Shown: positions 8,141 to 16,485 of the stretch, piece by piece | Layout of the letters: each line of letters starts with the position of its first letter | Numbering within the stretch: position 1 is the first letter of the stretch | Origin: Stenotrophomonas daejeonensis | Lineage (GTDB): Bacteria; Pseudomonadota; Gammaproteobacteria; Xanthomonadales; Xanthomonadaceae | Direction: 5' to 3' | DNA length: 48,163 nt | NCBI RefSeq assembly: GCF_001431505.1 | Contig: NZ_LDJP01000042.1 | Location: forward strand, 1-48,163 | Translations under genes and position numbers: made by a program | The notes under the pieces: generated by a model | Databases searched by the model: none | What the model saw: the letters and a program-made list of their open reading frames with translations, nothing else | What the model was told of the DNA's origin: nothing

Positions 8141-8494
8141 GGCGGAGTCGGCCGGACAGTCGCGTCGTTCCTTCGGGAGCGCCGAGGAAAGTCCGGGCTC
8201 CACAGGGCAAGGTGCCAGGTAACGCCTGGGCGGCGCGAGCCGACGGAAAGTGCAACAGAAAGATACCGCCTACGTCTTCTTCGGAAGGCCGGCAAGGGTG
8301 AAATGGTGCGGTAAGAGCGCACCGCGAGTCCGGCAACGGACCGGCACGGCAAACCCCACCTGGAGCAAGACCAAATAGGGATCCCATGACGTGGCCCGCG
8401 TCGGATCCGGGTAGGTTGCTCGAGCGTCGCGGTGACGCGGCGCCTAGAAGAATGACTGTCCACGACAGAACCCGGCTTACAGGCCGGCTTCGCC
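8141..8494 (+). ncRNA. rnpB: RNase P RNA (bacterial class A)
   Basis: This is the catalytic RNA that matures the 5' ends of tRNA precursors. The universally conserved P4 and neighbouring segment GAGGAAAGTCCGGGCTCCAC is present near the 5' end, and the 3' conserved ACGACAGAACCCGGCTTAC near the 3' end, with AGAAAGATA-type and GGTAAGAGCGCACCG segments between. The ends were set by P1 pairing of GTCGGCC at the start with GGCCGGC at the end. Length (about 354) fits class A. A -10 element precedes and a strong hairpin follows. Confidence 0.93.
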
Positions 8495-8495
8495 G

Positions 8496-8520
8496 CCTTT
8501 TCGGGCAACGCCCGAAAAGG
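8496..8520. terminator. Hairpin after rnpB
   Basis: CCTTTTCGGGC and GCCCGAAAAGG form a perfect 11-bp stem with the loop AAC directly after the RNase P RNA. It probably ends rnpB transcription or protects the 3' end, although no long T-tract follows on the plus strand. Confidence 0.55.
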
Positions 8521-8529
8521 CGCCCAATC

Positions 8530-8558
8530 TTTTGTACCGCCGGAGCGGCGGTACAAAA
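8530..8558. repeat. Perfect 13-bp hairpin downstream of rnpB
   Basis: TTTTGTACCGCCG and CGGCGGTACAAAA are perfectly complementary around GAG. The run of T on one side and A on the other means it can act as an intrinsic terminator in either direction. Confidence 0.6.
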
Positions 8559-8588
8559 AGTCGGGTCCCGCTCCATTTTCTGCCGAAT

Positions 8589-8637
8589 CCCCGCGCCTGT
8601 CGGCGCGCCCCCTTTACCAAAGGGGGCTTTTCTCCAG
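8589..8637. repeat. Dispersed repeat, CCCCGCGCC / AAAGGGGG family, copy 1
   Basis: Contains a GCGCC / GGCGC hairpin, then a CCCCCTTT-acc-AAAGGGGG hairpin and the tail CTTTTCTCCAG. A closely matching copy is at 30792-30841 after secA. The segment between 8558 and 8668 holds nothing coding that I can support. Confidence 0.6.
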
Positions 8638-8667
8638 AGGGTTTTCCGAGGCTCGCTTCGCATCGTT

Positions 8668-8695
8668 GTAGGAGCGCACCCTGGTGCGCTCCTAC
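8668..8695. repeat. GTAGGAGCGCACC palindrome
   Basis: GTAGGAGCGCACC and GGTGCGCTCCTAC form a perfect inverted repeat with only CT between them. The right end contains the CTA that serves, on the minus strand, as the TAG stop codon of the TANGO2-family gene. Confidence 0.7.
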
Positions 8696-9447
8696 AGTTC
8701 TATCCGTGTTTCGCCGTTGAACACGCCCTGCGGGCCGAAGCGGCGCTCGACGATGAAGCCGTGGCCGGCATGGTCGAGCGCGAGGATCGTGCTGGCGCGG
8801 GTGCCATAGTCTTCGCCGCGGATGAAGGCGGCCGACAGGTGCCGCTCCAGCTCCAGCGGGATGCCGGTGGCGGGCAGGTCGGCATCGGCCGGACGCCATT
8901 CGTCGGACAGCGCGGCCCACAGTCCGTCCAGCGCCGGGTCGTCCTGCGCCAGCCAGTGCTCGAGGGCGGCCATCAGCCGGCGGGTCTTCGGCCACGGTGC
9001 ATCCAGTGCGCCGTTGGACATGCCGTGCACGCCCGGCGCCAGCGCCTGTCGCGTCGCTGGATGGTTGCCGAGGTGGTGGCAGCCTTCGGCGTCGGCCAGC
9101 AGCAGGTTGAACGGGGCGAAATCGCCGGCATTCCCGGCCAATGCGTCGATGCGGGTGGCCACCGGGATCGTGCCGGCGAGGAAATCGGCGACCAGTGCGC
9201 CGCGCGATGGGCCGCCGGTGGCGGCGGTCGGGTCGCGCACGTTGGTGAGCACGGCCGCGTGGCCGGCATCGTTGATGCCCATCCAGGTGCCGCCCGAGCG
9301 CAGGTCGCGCCCGGCGACGATGCCCGCCTGCGGCGCCGGCCAGCGGGCGAGGGCGGCGGTGGGGCGGGCGTGGAATTCGTCGCGGTTGCCGGCCATCAGC
9401 AGGCGCCAACGGGGGTGGGTTTTCCAGGCAAGGGCGACCAGACACAT
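8692..9447 (-). CDS. TANGO2 / NRDE family protein
   Basis: A 251-residue protein of the transport-and-Golgi-organisation-2 (NRDE) family. The start MCLVALAW places a cysteine at position 2, as expected for an Ntn-hydrolase-like fold, and the family motif is AGNRDEFHARPTA. A later GGTWMGINDAG segment is also typical. The biochemical role in bacteria is not settled; eukaryotic members have been linked to haem and lipid handling. The frame is open to 9513, but GGAG lies just upstream of the chosen ATG. It is divergent from the dcw cluster. The TAG stop is supplied by a palindromic repeat. Confidence 0.85.
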   Translation of the reverse strand: MCLVALAWKTHPRWRLLMAGNRDEFHARPTAALARWPAPQAGIVAGRDLRSGGTWMGINDAGHAAVLTNVRDPTAATGGPSRGALVADFLAGTIPVATRIDALAGNAGDFAPFNLLLADAEGCHHLGNHPATRQALAPGVHGMSNGALDAPWPKTRRLMAALEHWLAQDDPALDGLWAALSDEWRPADADLPATGIPLELERHLSAAFIRGEDYGTRASTILALDHAGHGFIVERRFGPQGVFNGETRIEL

Positions 9448-9544
9448 GCGCTCCAGTGTGCCTTTTCGCGCAAGCGGCGGCCACGGCCGGCTGAATGGCG
9501 GCGTGGTCTTCACGCCGTCTCTACGCGCCTGAACTTCACCTCAA

Positions 9545-9601
9545 TCTCAAAATTTGAGACGAAACAGCGACTTGTGGATAAACCTTGAACAAGTCTCTAA
9601 A
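9545..9601. promoter_or_regulatory. Palindrome and perfect DnaA box upstream of dcw
   Basis: TCTCAAAATTTGAGA (9545-9559) is an inverted repeat with one central base. TGTGGATAA (9573-9581) is, on the minus strand, TTATCCACA, the perfect DnaA-box consensus. The box lies between TTTGAGAC and GTCTCTAAA, an imperfect inverted repeat. The region separates the divergent TANGO2 gene and mraZ. Confidence 0.5.
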
Positions 9602-9651
9602 GATTGGCGCAAGCCATTGATGCATCTGGCGATTTTGCGTCCCGAAAGTTG

Positions 9652-9679
9652 TTGACAAGCCTTTTGCCACTGCTAATGT
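9652..9679 (+). promoter_or_regulatory. mraZ promoter (sigma70 type)
   Basis: TTGACA (9652-9657) and TAATGT (9674-9679) are separated by 16 bases. This is the best plus-strand promoter in the gap and is placed to drive the whole dcw cluster. Confidence 0.7.
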
Positions 9680-9703
9680 GGGTATCGGAGGGAAAACCGG
9701 GTT
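9679..9703 (+). promoter_or_regulatory. Candidate MraZ operator
   Basis: Three GGG boxes (TGGGT, AGGGA, CGGGT) occur with spacings of 10 and 9 bases directly after the mraZ -10 hexamer. MraZ of Escherichia coli binds direct TGGGN repeats at the same place and represses its own cluster, so this is a reasonable autoregulatory site. Confidence 0.5.
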
Positions 9704-9765
9704 ATTCGTGGTTTTTCGTGGTTCAATGACCGCCCAGGCGGAATGACAGACGGGTAGGACGCGGC

Positions 9766-10212
9766 GTGTTTCAGGGTGAGACGGCCATCACGGTTGACGA
9801 CAAGGGACGCATGGCGGTGCCCACCGCCCATCGCGACCTGGTCGCGCGTGCCTGTGGCAACCGCCTGGTGCTGACCTACAACCCGTTCGAAGCCGGTTGC
9901 CTGTGGCTGTACGCCGAAAAGGAATGGGAGCGGGTGCGCGACGAGGTGATGGCCAAGCCCAACACGCAGCGCGTGGTGCGCACCCTGCAGCAGAAGCTCG
10001 TCGGCTCGGCCGCCCACCTGGAACTGGATGGCAACGGCCGCATCAGCCTGCCGTCCAGCCACCGCAACGCGGTCGGCATCGAGAAGAAGGCGGTGCTGAT
10101 GGGCATGGGCGACAAGTTCGAACTATGGAGCGAGCAAGCGCATCGCGCGTTGATCCAGCAGACGTTGTCTGACGGGGATCTGGGCGATGGGCTGCTCGAC
10201 CTGAAGTTGTGA
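9766..10212 (+). CDS. mraZ: Transcriptional regulator / cell division protein MraZ
   Basis: A 148-residue protein with two SpoVT-AbrB-like swapped-hairpin repeats, seen as [14 protein letters not shown] near the start and [14 protein letters not shown] about 75 residues later. Family members form ring-like oligomers and bind direct repeats at the mraZ promoter. The start is a GTG at 9766 with AGGA seven bases upstream, giving [10 protein letters not shown]. The TGA stop overlaps the GTG of rsmH (GTGA). It is the first gene of the dcw cluster and probably autoregulates it. Confidence 0.92.
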   Translation: MFQGETAITVDDKGRMAVPTAHRDLVARACGNRLVLTYNPFEAGCLWLYAEKEWERVRDEVMAKPNTQRVVRTLQQKLVGSAAHLELDGNGRISLPSSHRNAVGIEKKAVLMGMGDKFELWSEQAHRALIQQTLSDGDLGDGLLDLKL

Positions 10213-11288
10213 GCCGGGGTGCCCGGGTGCGCGGTCAAGCGCAGGCCGGTCACCCTCCGGTGTCGCAGCCGCCGGCGGCCCACCTGCCGGTGCTGTACAC
10301 CCAGGTCCTGAGCGGCCTGAGGGTGATCGAAGACGGTACCTACCTGGACGGCACCTTCGGCCGTGGCGGCCATGCGCGCGGCGTGCTGGAGCAACTGGGG
10401 CCGCAGGGCCGGTTGCTGGTGATGGACAAGGACCCGGAAGCCATCGCCGTGGCGCAGCGCGACTTCGCGCCGGATGCGCGGGTGTCCATCCATCGCGGCA
10501 GCTTCGCCGACCTGCTGGACTGGAACGAGACGGCTGCCGGCCTCGACGGCGTGCTGTTCGACCTGGGCGTGTCCTCGCCGCAGCTGGACGTGGCCGAGCG
10601 TGGTTTCAGCTTCGGCAAGGACGGCCCGCTGGACATGCGCATGGACCCGGACGCGGGCGAGAGCGCCGCGCAGTGGCTCAACCGCGCCGAGGAGCGCGAG
10701 ATCGCCGACGTGCTGTGGACCTACGGTGAAGAACGCCAGAGCCGCCGCATCGCCCGTGCTATCGTCGCCCGCCGTGCCAGCCAGCCGTTCGCGCGCACCG
10801 CCGAACTGGCCGAGCTGATCGCCTCGGCGATGCCGCGCGGGAAAGACAAGATCCACCCGGCCACGCGCAGCTTCCAGGCCATCCGCATCCACATCAACCG
10901 CGAGCTGGCCGACCTCGAGGCCGGGCTGGACGCGGCGCTGGCGCGGCTCAAGCCCGGCGGCCGGCTGGCGGTGATCAGCTTCCATTCGCTGGAAGACCGC
11001 ATCGTCAAGCAGTTCATGAACCGCCACGCCAAGGCCCCGCCGAGCAACCGTCGGCTGCCGGAGATGGCGGCCTTCGTGCCGACGCTGGATTTGATTGGCG
11101 GTGCCACCAAGGCCGAGGACGACGAACTGGCGGCGAACCCGCGTTCGCGCAGCGCGGTATTGCGGGTGGCTGAAAAACGGGGATTGGTGATTGGTGATTC
11201 GGAATTGGTGAAGAGCAAGCGCGTCAGCTCTTCCCGAATCACCAATCACCAATCCCCAATCATGGCTGCTTCGGAGAAACAGCCATGA
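10209..11288 (+). CDS. rsmH: 16S rRNA (cytosine(1402)-N4)-methyltransferase with repeat-encoded tail
   Basis: A 359-residue SAM-dependent methyltransferase that modifies N4 of C1402, the same base whose ribose is methylated by RsmI. Motifs are [16 protein letters not shown] (SAM binding), [10 protein letters not shown] and [13 protein letters not shown]. The start is a GTG overlapping the mraZ stop; an in-frame GTG at 10260 ([12 protein letters not shown]) is an alternative. The normal C-terminus should end near VLRVAEKRG. The last 30 or so residues are encoded by a 7-bp-unit inverted repeat (11179-11257). The gene still ends in an ATGA overlap with ftsL. Confidence 0.92.
   Translation: MSRGARVRGQAQAGHPPVSQPPAAHLPVLYTQVLSGLRVIEDGTYLDGTFGRGGHARGVLEQLGPQGRLLVMDKDPEAIAVAQRDFAPDARVSIHRGSFADLLDWNETAAGLDGVLFDLGVSSPQLDVAERGFSFGKDGPLDMRMDPDAGESAAQWLNRAEEREIADVLWTYGEERQSRRIARAIVARRASQPFARTAELAELIASAMPRGKDKIHPATRSFQAIRIHINRELADLEAGLDAALARLKPGGRLAVISFHSLEDRIVKQFMNRHAKAPPSNRRLPEMAAFVPTLDLIGGATKAEDDELAANPRSRSAVLRVAEKRGLVIGDSELVKSKRVSSSRITNHQSPIMAASEKQP
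11179..11257. repeat. Heptamer-unit inverted repeat inside the rsmH 3' end
   Basis: The left arm (11179-11216) is built from 7-bp units such as GATTGGT, and the right arm (11227-11257) is its reverse complement. The arms match exactly except for one extra heptamer, AATTGGT, in the left arm. The loop is AAGCGCGTCA. The whole hairpin is translated as the C-terminal tail of RsmH. Confidence 0.85.
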
Positions 11289-11548
11289 GCCGGCTCCTCC
11301 TCGTCGTGCTGCTGCTCGCCACCATCGCCTCGGCGATCGGCGTGGTCTACAGCCGCCACCGCCACCGCCAGCTGTTCGTCGAACTGACGCGGCTGGAGCA
11401 CGCGCGCGACGAACTGAACATCGAATTCGGCCGCCTGCAGCTGGAGCAGGCCACGCTGGCGCAGGCCACCCGCATCGATCAAGAGGCGCGCGGTCGGCTG
11501 GGCATGAAGTTCCCGGAAGCGGCCGACATCGTGGTGGTGCGCCCATGA
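11285..11548 (+). CDS. ftsL: Cell division protein FtsL
   Basis: An 87-residue bitopic inner-membrane protein. Residues 3-20 are the membrane segment ([18 protein letters not shown]), followed by a basic patch and a leucine-zipper-like coiled coil over about residues 30-65. FtsL forms a complex with FtsB and FtsQ and signals to FtsW-FtsI. The ATG overlaps the rsmH TGA, and GGAG lies 8 bases upstream. Recognition rests on size, topology and position between rsmH and ftsI. Confidence 0.9.
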   Translation: MSRLLLVVLLLATIASAIGVVYSRHRHRQLFVELTRLEHARDELNIEFGRLQLEQATLAQATRIDQEARGRLGMKFPEAADIVVVRP

Positions 11549-11667
11549 CGAAGCGGCAGGACAGCCGTTTTGCACGGCGAAGCCGCCCGCAGGGTGGCGC
11601 AGGGCCGGTTTGTGCTCCTGCAAAACCGGCATTCCCGCCGTCCATGGCGGTCAGAGGTGCGCCATGA
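11545..11667 (+). CDS. Possible bridging small ORF between ftsL and ftsI
   Basis: A 40-codon ORF starts with an ATG overlapping the ftsL stop (ATGA at 11545-11548) and ends with a TGA overlapping the ftsI start (ATGA at 11664-11667). The predicted peptide begins [18 protein letters not shown], is basic and proline-rich, and shows no domain I recognise. The overlaps could let ribosomes pass from ftsL to ftsI. It may equally be a chance open frame over a hairpin-rich spacer. Confidence 0.3.
   Translation: MTKRQDSRFARRSRPQGGAGPVCAPAKPAFPPSMAVRGAP
11604..11651. repeat. Two hairpins in the ftsL-ftsI gap
   Basis: GCCGGTTT (11604-11611) pairs with AAACCGGC (11623-11630), and CCGCC pairs with GGCGG around GTCCAT just after. 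Another partial copy of the first arm, GCCGTTTTGCA, lies at 11564-11574. These may tune ftsI translation or be repeat debris. Confidence 0.5.
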
Positions 11668-13523
11668 ACGCGCCGCGCCGCAATCGCAACCGCAGCCAGT
11701 TCAACCTGCGCACCCGCATGCTGATGGTGGGCGCCGGGCTGGGCCTGTGCGCAGTGACGCTGGTCGGCCGCGCCGCCTACGTGCAGTTGGTCAACAGCGA
11801 CTTCTACCAGCGCCAGGGCGAGGCGCGCTACCTGCGCGAAGTGCCCATCGCCACCTCGCGCGGCATGATCACCGACCGCAATGGCGAGCCGGTGGCGGTG
11901 TCCACGCCGGTGGCCTCGGTCTGGGTCAACCCGCAGGAGCTGCTGCGCGCGCCCGAACGCATCCCCGAGCTGGCGCAGGCGCTGTCGCTGCCGGTGGACG
12001 AACTGACCGCGAAGCTCACGCAGAAGGCCGACAAGGAATTCCTGTACCTGCGCCGGCGCATGAACCCGGACGTGGCCGCGCAGATCGTCGCGCTGAAGAT
12101 CCCGGGCGTGTTCTCGCAGCGCGAGTTCCGCCGCTATTACCCGCAGGGCGAGGCACTGGCGCACGTGCTGGGCTTCACCAACATCGACGACCACGGCCAG
12201 GAAGGGCTGGAGCTGGCCTTCGACGACTGGCTGCGCGGCAAGCCCGGCGCCAAGAAGGTGATCCGCGATCGCAAGGGCGCGATCGTCGAGAGCATCGACC
12301 TGGTGCGGCCGGCCGAGCCGGGCAAGGACCTGACCCTGAGCATCGACCGCCGCATCCAGTTCCTGGCCATGCGCGAGCTGCGCAACGCGGTGGTCGAGAA
12401 CAAGGCCGCCGGCGGCTCGGTGGTGATCATGGACGTGGCCACCGGCGAGGTGCTGGCGATGGCCAACCTGCCGACCTACAACCCCAACGCGATCAGCGGC
12501 GCCAGCGCGGACGCGCGCCGCAACCGCGCCGTCACCGACCTGGTCGAGCCGGGCTCGACGATGAAGCCGCTGACCGTGGCCACCGCGCTGCAGAACCACC
12601 TGGTCACGCCGGACACCCAGATCGACACCAACCCGGGCTACCTGACCCTGGGCCGCTACACCATCCGCGACGTGCCGCGGAACAACGGCGTGCTCGACGT
12701 CACCGGCGTCATCACCCGCAGCTCCAACATCGGCGCGGCCAAGATCGCCGCGCGCATTCCCGACCGCACCTTCTACGACTCGGTGCGCGCCTTCGGCTAC
12801 GGCGTGGCGCCGCACAGCGGCTTCCCCGGCGAATCGACGGGCGTGGTGCCGGTGCCGGGCAGCGCCGGCTGGTACGGCACCACCAAGACCACGATGTCCT
12901 ACGGCTACGGCCTGTCGGTGACGCCGCTGCAGATCGCGCAGGCGTATTCGGCGCTGGCCAACGGCGGCCGGGTGATCCAGCCGACCTTCGTCAAGGGCCA
13001 GCACAACGAGGCACGGCAGGTCATCGAGCCGGGCGTGGCGCGCGAAGTGGTGCGGATGATGGAGACGGTGGTGACCCAGGGCGGCGCCAAGGGCGCGGCG
13101 ATCCTGGGTTACCACGTCGCCGGCAAGACCGGCACCGCGCGCAAGAACGGGCCGCGCGGCTACGAGCAGGGCCACTACAACCTGCTGTTCGCCGGCGTGG
13201 TGCCGGCGACCAACCCGCGCTTCGCCGCGGTGATCGTGGTCAACGACCCGCAGGGTGGCAAGTACTACGGCGGGCAGGTGTCCGCGCCGGTGTTCCACAG
13301 CGTGATGGAAGGCACGCTGCGGCTGATGGACGTGCCGCCGGACGACATCCAGTCGTGGCTGGCGGCGCAGGCCGCCGGCAAGGTCGGCAATGCCGCGGTG
13401 CTGCCGGTCGCCCCCGACCCCACCGATGCGGGAGGCGCCGACATCGATGCCGCCACCGAATTCGACGCGGCCATGCCCACCGCCCGTGCGCCGCAGCCGG
13501 CCGTGCAGGAGGTGCGCCAATGA
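11664..13523 (+). CDS. ftsI: Peptidoglycan D,D-transpeptidase FtsI (PBP3)
   Basis: A 619-residue class B penicillin-binding protein that crosslinks septal peptidoglycan with FtsW. After a short basic N-terminus a membrane anchor runs over about residues 18-36. The pedestal domain begins around [20 protein letters not shown]. The transpeptidase domain has all three catalytic motifs: STMK (Ser298, Lys301), SSN (353-355) and KTG (488-490). The start at 11664 has a GAGGT Shine-Dalgarno; the frame is open from 11610. The stop overlaps the murE ATG. The C-terminal 50 residues are acidic, alanine-rich and probably disordered. Confidence 0.95.
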   Translation: MNAPRRNRNRSQFNLRTRMLMVGAGLGLCAVTLVGRAAYVQLVNSDFYQRQGEARYLREVPIATSRGMITDRNGEPVAVSTPVASVWVNPQELLRAPERIPELAQALSLPVDELTAKLTQKADKEFLYLRRRMNPDVAAQIVALKIPGVFSQREFRRYYPQGEALAHVLGFTNIDDHGQEGLELAFDDWLRGKPGAKKVIRDRKGAIVESIDLVRPAEPGKDLTLSIDRRIQFLAMRELRNAVVENKAAGGSVVIMDVATGEVLAMANLPTYNPNAISGASADARRNRAVTDLVEPGSTMKPLTVATALQNHLVTPDTQIDTNPGYLTLGRYTIRDVPRNNGVLDVTGVITRSSNIGAAKIAARIPDRTFYDSVRAFGYGVAPHSGFPGESTGVVPVPGSAGWYGTTKTTMSYGYGLSVTPLQIAQAYSALANGGRVIQPTFVKGQHNEARQVIEPGVAREVVRMMETVVTQGGAKGAAILGYHVAGKTGTARKNGPRGYEQGHYNLLFAGVVPATNPRFAAVIVVNDPQGGKYYGGQVSAPVFHSVMEGTLRLMDVPPDDIQSWLAAQAAGKVGNAAVLPVAPDPTDAGGADIDAATEFDAAMPTARAPQPAVQEVRQ

Positions 13524-15049
13524 GCCGCACGATGCCGCTGTCGCAGCTGCTGCCGGACGTGGCGCTGGCGCACGACCCACAGGTCGCCGGGCTGGTGCTG
13601 GATTCGCGCCAGGTGCGCCCTGGCGATGCCTTCGTCGCCATCGCCGGTTTCGGCGCGCACGGGCTGGGCTTCGTCGAGCAGGCGCGCGCGGCCGGTGCCA
13701 GCGCCATCCTGTTCGAGCCGCCGGCCCCGGCGGAACTGCCGGCGCCGGCCGATGCCATCGCCGTGCCCGGCCTGCGCGCACGCATGGGCGCGATGGCCGA
13801 CAAGTTCCACGGCCATCCCTCGCGCGCGATGACGATGGTCGGCGTCACCGGTACCAACGGCAAGACCTCCACCGTGCAGTTGCTGGCGCAGGCGTGGCAG
13901 TTGCTGGGCACCCGCAGCGGCTCGATCGGCACGCTGGGCGTGGGCCTGTACGGCGAGGTGGTACCGACCGGCTTCACCACGCCGCTGGTGCTGCAGATGC
14001 ATGAAGTGCTGGCGCAGTTGCGCGATGCGGGCGCGCAGGCGGTGGCGATGGAGGTCAGCTCGCACGCGCTGGACCAGGGCCGCGTCGATGCCGTGCACTT
14101 TGATGTGGCGGTGTTCACCAACCTCACCCGCGACCACCTCGACTATCACGGCGACATGGCCGGCTACGGCGCGGCCAAGGCGCGGCTGTTCCACCGCGAC
14201 GGCCTGAAGGCGGCGGTCATCAACCTCGACGATGGCTTTGGCAGCGACCTGATCGCCACGCTGGCGGCGGACGTGCGGCCCATTGGCCTGAGCTCGACCG
14301 GCCAGCCGGGTGCAAGCGTGCGTGCCGAAAACCTGGCGCTGGACGGGCAGGGCATCGGCTTCGACCTGTGGGTCGATGGCGAAAGCCATCCGCTGCGCTC
14401 GCCGCTGCTGGGCCGCTTCAACGTCGATAACCTGCTGGCCGTGGCCGGCGCGCTGCATGCGCTGGGCCAGCCGGCGGCGACCATTGCCGACGTGCTCGGC
14501 CAGCTGCAGCCGATCCGCGGGCGCATGAACCGCCTCGGCGGCCACGGCGAGCCCACCGTGGTGATCGACTACGCCCACACCCCCGATGCGCTGGAACAGG
14601 CGCTGCGCAGCCTGCACGGCCACCTCGACGGCCGCCTGCTGTGCGTTTTCGGTTGCGGCGGCGAGCGCGACACCGGCAAGCGCCCGCAGATGGCGGCCAT
14701 TGCCGAACAACTGGCCGATGCGGTGTTCGTCACCGACGACAACCCGCGCGGCGAGGATGGCGACGCCATCGTCGCCCACATCATGGCCGGCTTCGCCGCG
14801 CATGGATGCGCAAGTGGTGCGGTCGCAGGATGCGAAGGAGCACCACGTCGATCCGCCGAAATACATGTGCAGCGCGACCGCGCGCGCGCCATCGATGCGG
14901 CCGTCGCGCAGGCCGGCCCCGGCGACATCGTGCTGGTGGCCGGCAAGGGCCACGAGCCTTATCAGGAGATCGCCGGCATCAAGCATCCCTTCGACGACAC
15001 CGAGGTCGCATCGCGGGCATTGGCGGCACGCAGGGGAGGTGCAGGGTGA
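13520..15049 (+). CDS. murE: UDP-MurNAc-tripeptide ligase MurE (meso-diaminopimelate adding)
   Basis: A 509-residue cytoplasmic Mur ligase adding the third residue of the stem peptide. The ATP P-loop is [11 protein letters not shown], and the central domain includes [12 protein letters not shown]. The specificity motif DNPR (in [11 protein letters not shown]) indicates meso-diaminopimelate. The ATG overlaps the ftsI stop and the TGA overlaps the murF GTG. Between the helix ending AGFAAHG and the conserved [10 protein letters not shown] there is an unusual stretch of about 20 residues encoded by a hairpin (14814-14846), which should form an extra surface loop of the C-terminal domain. Confidence 0.94.
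   Translation: MSRTMPLSQLLPDVALAHDPQVAGLVLDSRQVRPGDAFVAIAGFGAHGLGFVEQARAAGASAILFEPPAPAELPAPADAIAVPGLRARMGAMADKFHGHPSRAMTMVGVTGTNGKTSTVQLLAQAWQLLGTRSGSIGTLGVGLYGEVVPTGFTTPLVLQMHEVLAQLRDAGAQAVAMEVSSHALDQGRVDAVHFDVAVFTNLTRDHLDYHGDMAGYGAAKARLFHRDGLKAAVINLDDGFGSDLIATLAADVRPIGLSSTGQPGASVRAENLALDGQGIGFDLWVDGESHPLRSPLLGRFNVDNLLAVAGALHALGQPAATIADVLGQLQPIRGRMNRLGGHGEPTVVIDYAHTPDALEQALRSLHGHLDGRLLCVFGCGGERDTGKRPQMAAIAEQLADAVFVTDDNPRGEDGDAIVAHIMAGFAAHGCASGAVAGCEGAPRRSAEIHVQRDRARAIDAAVAQAGPGDIVLVAGKGHEPYQEIAGIKHPFDDTEVASRALAARRGGAG
14814..14846. repeat. Hairpin insertion inside murE
   Basis: GTGGTGC (14814-14820) pairs with GCACCAC (14840-14846), and within it TCGCA (14823-14827) pairs with TGCGA (14831-14835). 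The segment codes for a stretch absent from the usual MurE pattern, in frame. Confidence 0.5.
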
Positions 15050-16485
15050 AGCGCACTCCGCTGTCATTGATCGCGCACTGGGCCGGCGGCGAACTCCACG
15101 GCGACGACGCGAGCATCGAGGCCATCGGCAACGACACCCGCACGCTGGCGCCGGGCAGCCTGTACGTGGCCCTGCGTGGCGAAAATTTCGACGGCCATGC
15201 CTTCGCCGCCGACGCGCTCGCGCGCGGTGCCAGCGCCCTGCTGGTCGAAGCCTTGCAGCCGCTGGACGTGCCGCAGGTCGTGGTCGCCAATGCCGAACTG
15301 GCGCTGGCGAAGATCGCCGCCGCGATGCAGCAGGGCCGTGGCGCCAAGGTGTTCGCGATCACCGGCAGCAACGGCAAGACCAGCGTCAAGAACCTGCTGC
15401 TGGCGATCCTGCGGCACGCCGCCGCGCTGGAAGGCCGCCATGTGCACGCAACACCGGGCAACCGCAACAACGAGATCGGCCTGCCGCTGGCGGTGATCGA
15501 CGCGCCGGAAGACGCCGATTACGCGGTCTATGAAATGGGCACCGGCAAGCCCGGCGACATCGCCTACCTGACCGCGATCGCGCCGCCGGACGTGGCGCTG
15601 GTCAACAACGTCGCCCCGGCGCACCTGGAGCGCATGGGCAGCCTGCTGGAGATCGCCAACACCAAGGCCGCGGTCTACGACGACCTGCGCGCCGGCGGCG
15701 TGGCGGTGGTCAATGCCGACGACGCGTTCGCGCCGTACTTCGCGGCGCGTGCCGGCGCGCACCGGGTGATCCGCTTCGGGCTGGACGCCAGCGCCGAGGT
15801 CACCGCAGGCGACATCGCGTTGGCCGAGGCCGGTTCGCGCTTCGTGCTGCGCACGCCGCAGGGCGAGGCCGCGGTGGAGTTGCCGCTGCCCGGCCGCCAC
15901 AACGTGCTCAACGCGCTGGCCGCCGCGTCGCTGGCGCTGGCCGCCGGCATCACGCTGGCGCAGGTGGCCGAAGGACTGGCGCAGGCGCGTCCGGTGCCCG
16001 GCCGTCAGGTCGCGCATGTGCTGGACAACGGCGCGGTGCTGGTCGACGACAGCTACAACGCCAACCCCGGCTCGCTGGCTGCGGCGATCACCGCGCTGGC
16101 CGCCGGCAGGCAGCCCGGCTGGCTGGTGCTGGGCGATATGCGCGAACTCGGCCCCGATGCGCAGGCGCTGCATGCGCAGGCCGGCGTTCGCGCGCGCGAA
16201 GCCGGCTTGAAGCGCCTTTATACGCTGGGGCCATTGAGCGAAGCCGCAGCGCAGGCCTTCGGCGAAGGTGCGAGGCATTTCGAGTCGCACGCGGCATTGG
16301 CCGCGGCATTGATTGCCGATCTGTCCGCCACGAGCGCTGCCGTGCCGTCGCTTGAAAACGACCATTCCCCATTCCCCGTTCCCTGTTCCCCGCGCGTGCT
16401 GGTCAAAGGCTCGCGCGGCAGTGCAATGGACAAGATCGTGACCGCGCTGCTGCAGCGTGGCGAGGACACCCCGCATGTTGCTTGA
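15046..16485 (+). CDS. murF: UDP-MurNAc-tripeptide-D-Ala-D-Ala ligase MurF
   Basis: A 479-residue Mur ligase that adds D-Ala-D-Ala to complete the UDP-MurNAc-pentapeptide. The P-loop is [12 protein letters not shown], followed by [14 protein letters not shown] and the YNANPGS motif of the C-terminal part. The start is a GTG overlapping the murE stop with GGGGAGGTG just upstream. Immediately before the conserved [13 protein letters not shown] strand near the C-terminus lies an unusual segment, [14 protein letters not shown], encoded in part by four 7-bp repeats (16363-16390). The 3' end overlaps mraY by 11 bases. Confidence 0.94.
   Translation: MKRTPLSLIAHWAGGELHGDDASIEAIGNDTRTLAPGSLYVALRGENFDGHAFAADALARGASALLVEALQPLDVPQVVVANAELALAKIAAAMQQGRGAKVFAITGSNGKTSVKNLLLAILRHAAALEGRHVHATPGNRNNEIGLPLAVIDAPEDADYAVYEMGTGKPGDIAYLTAIAPPDVALVNNVAPAHLERMGSLLEIANTKAAVYDDLRAGGVAVVNADDAFAPYFAARAGAHRVIRFGLDASAEVTAGDIALAEAGSRFVLRTPQGEAAVELPLPGRHNVLNALAAASLALAAGITLAQVAEGLAQARPVPGRQVAHVLDNGAVLVDDSYNANPGSLAAAITALAAGRQPGWLVLGDMRELGPDAQALHAQAGVRAREAGLKRLYTLGPLSEAAAQAFGEGARHFESHAALAAALIADLSATSAAVPSLENDHSPFPVPCSPRVLVKGSRGSAMDKIVTALLQRGEDTPHVA
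16363..16390. repeat. Four tandem heptamers inside murF
   Basis: CATTCCC, CATTCCC, CGTTCCC and TGTTCCC follow each other without interruption and code in frame for part of an extra loop in MurF. The unit matches the GGGAAYN heptamers at the murG end. No opposite arm is present nearby, so this is a single-arm element. Confidence 0.75.

Noticed and set aside
9573..9581. Chromosome origin near the DnaA box
   Set aside because: Only one perfect box is visible, with no cluster of boxes, no AT-rich unwinding region and no dnaA or gidA neighbours.
9876..13781. Open frame of 1301 codons antisense to mraZ, rsmH, ftsL and ftsI
   Set aside because: It crosses several unrelated genes, and its composition follows the reverse complement of their codons.
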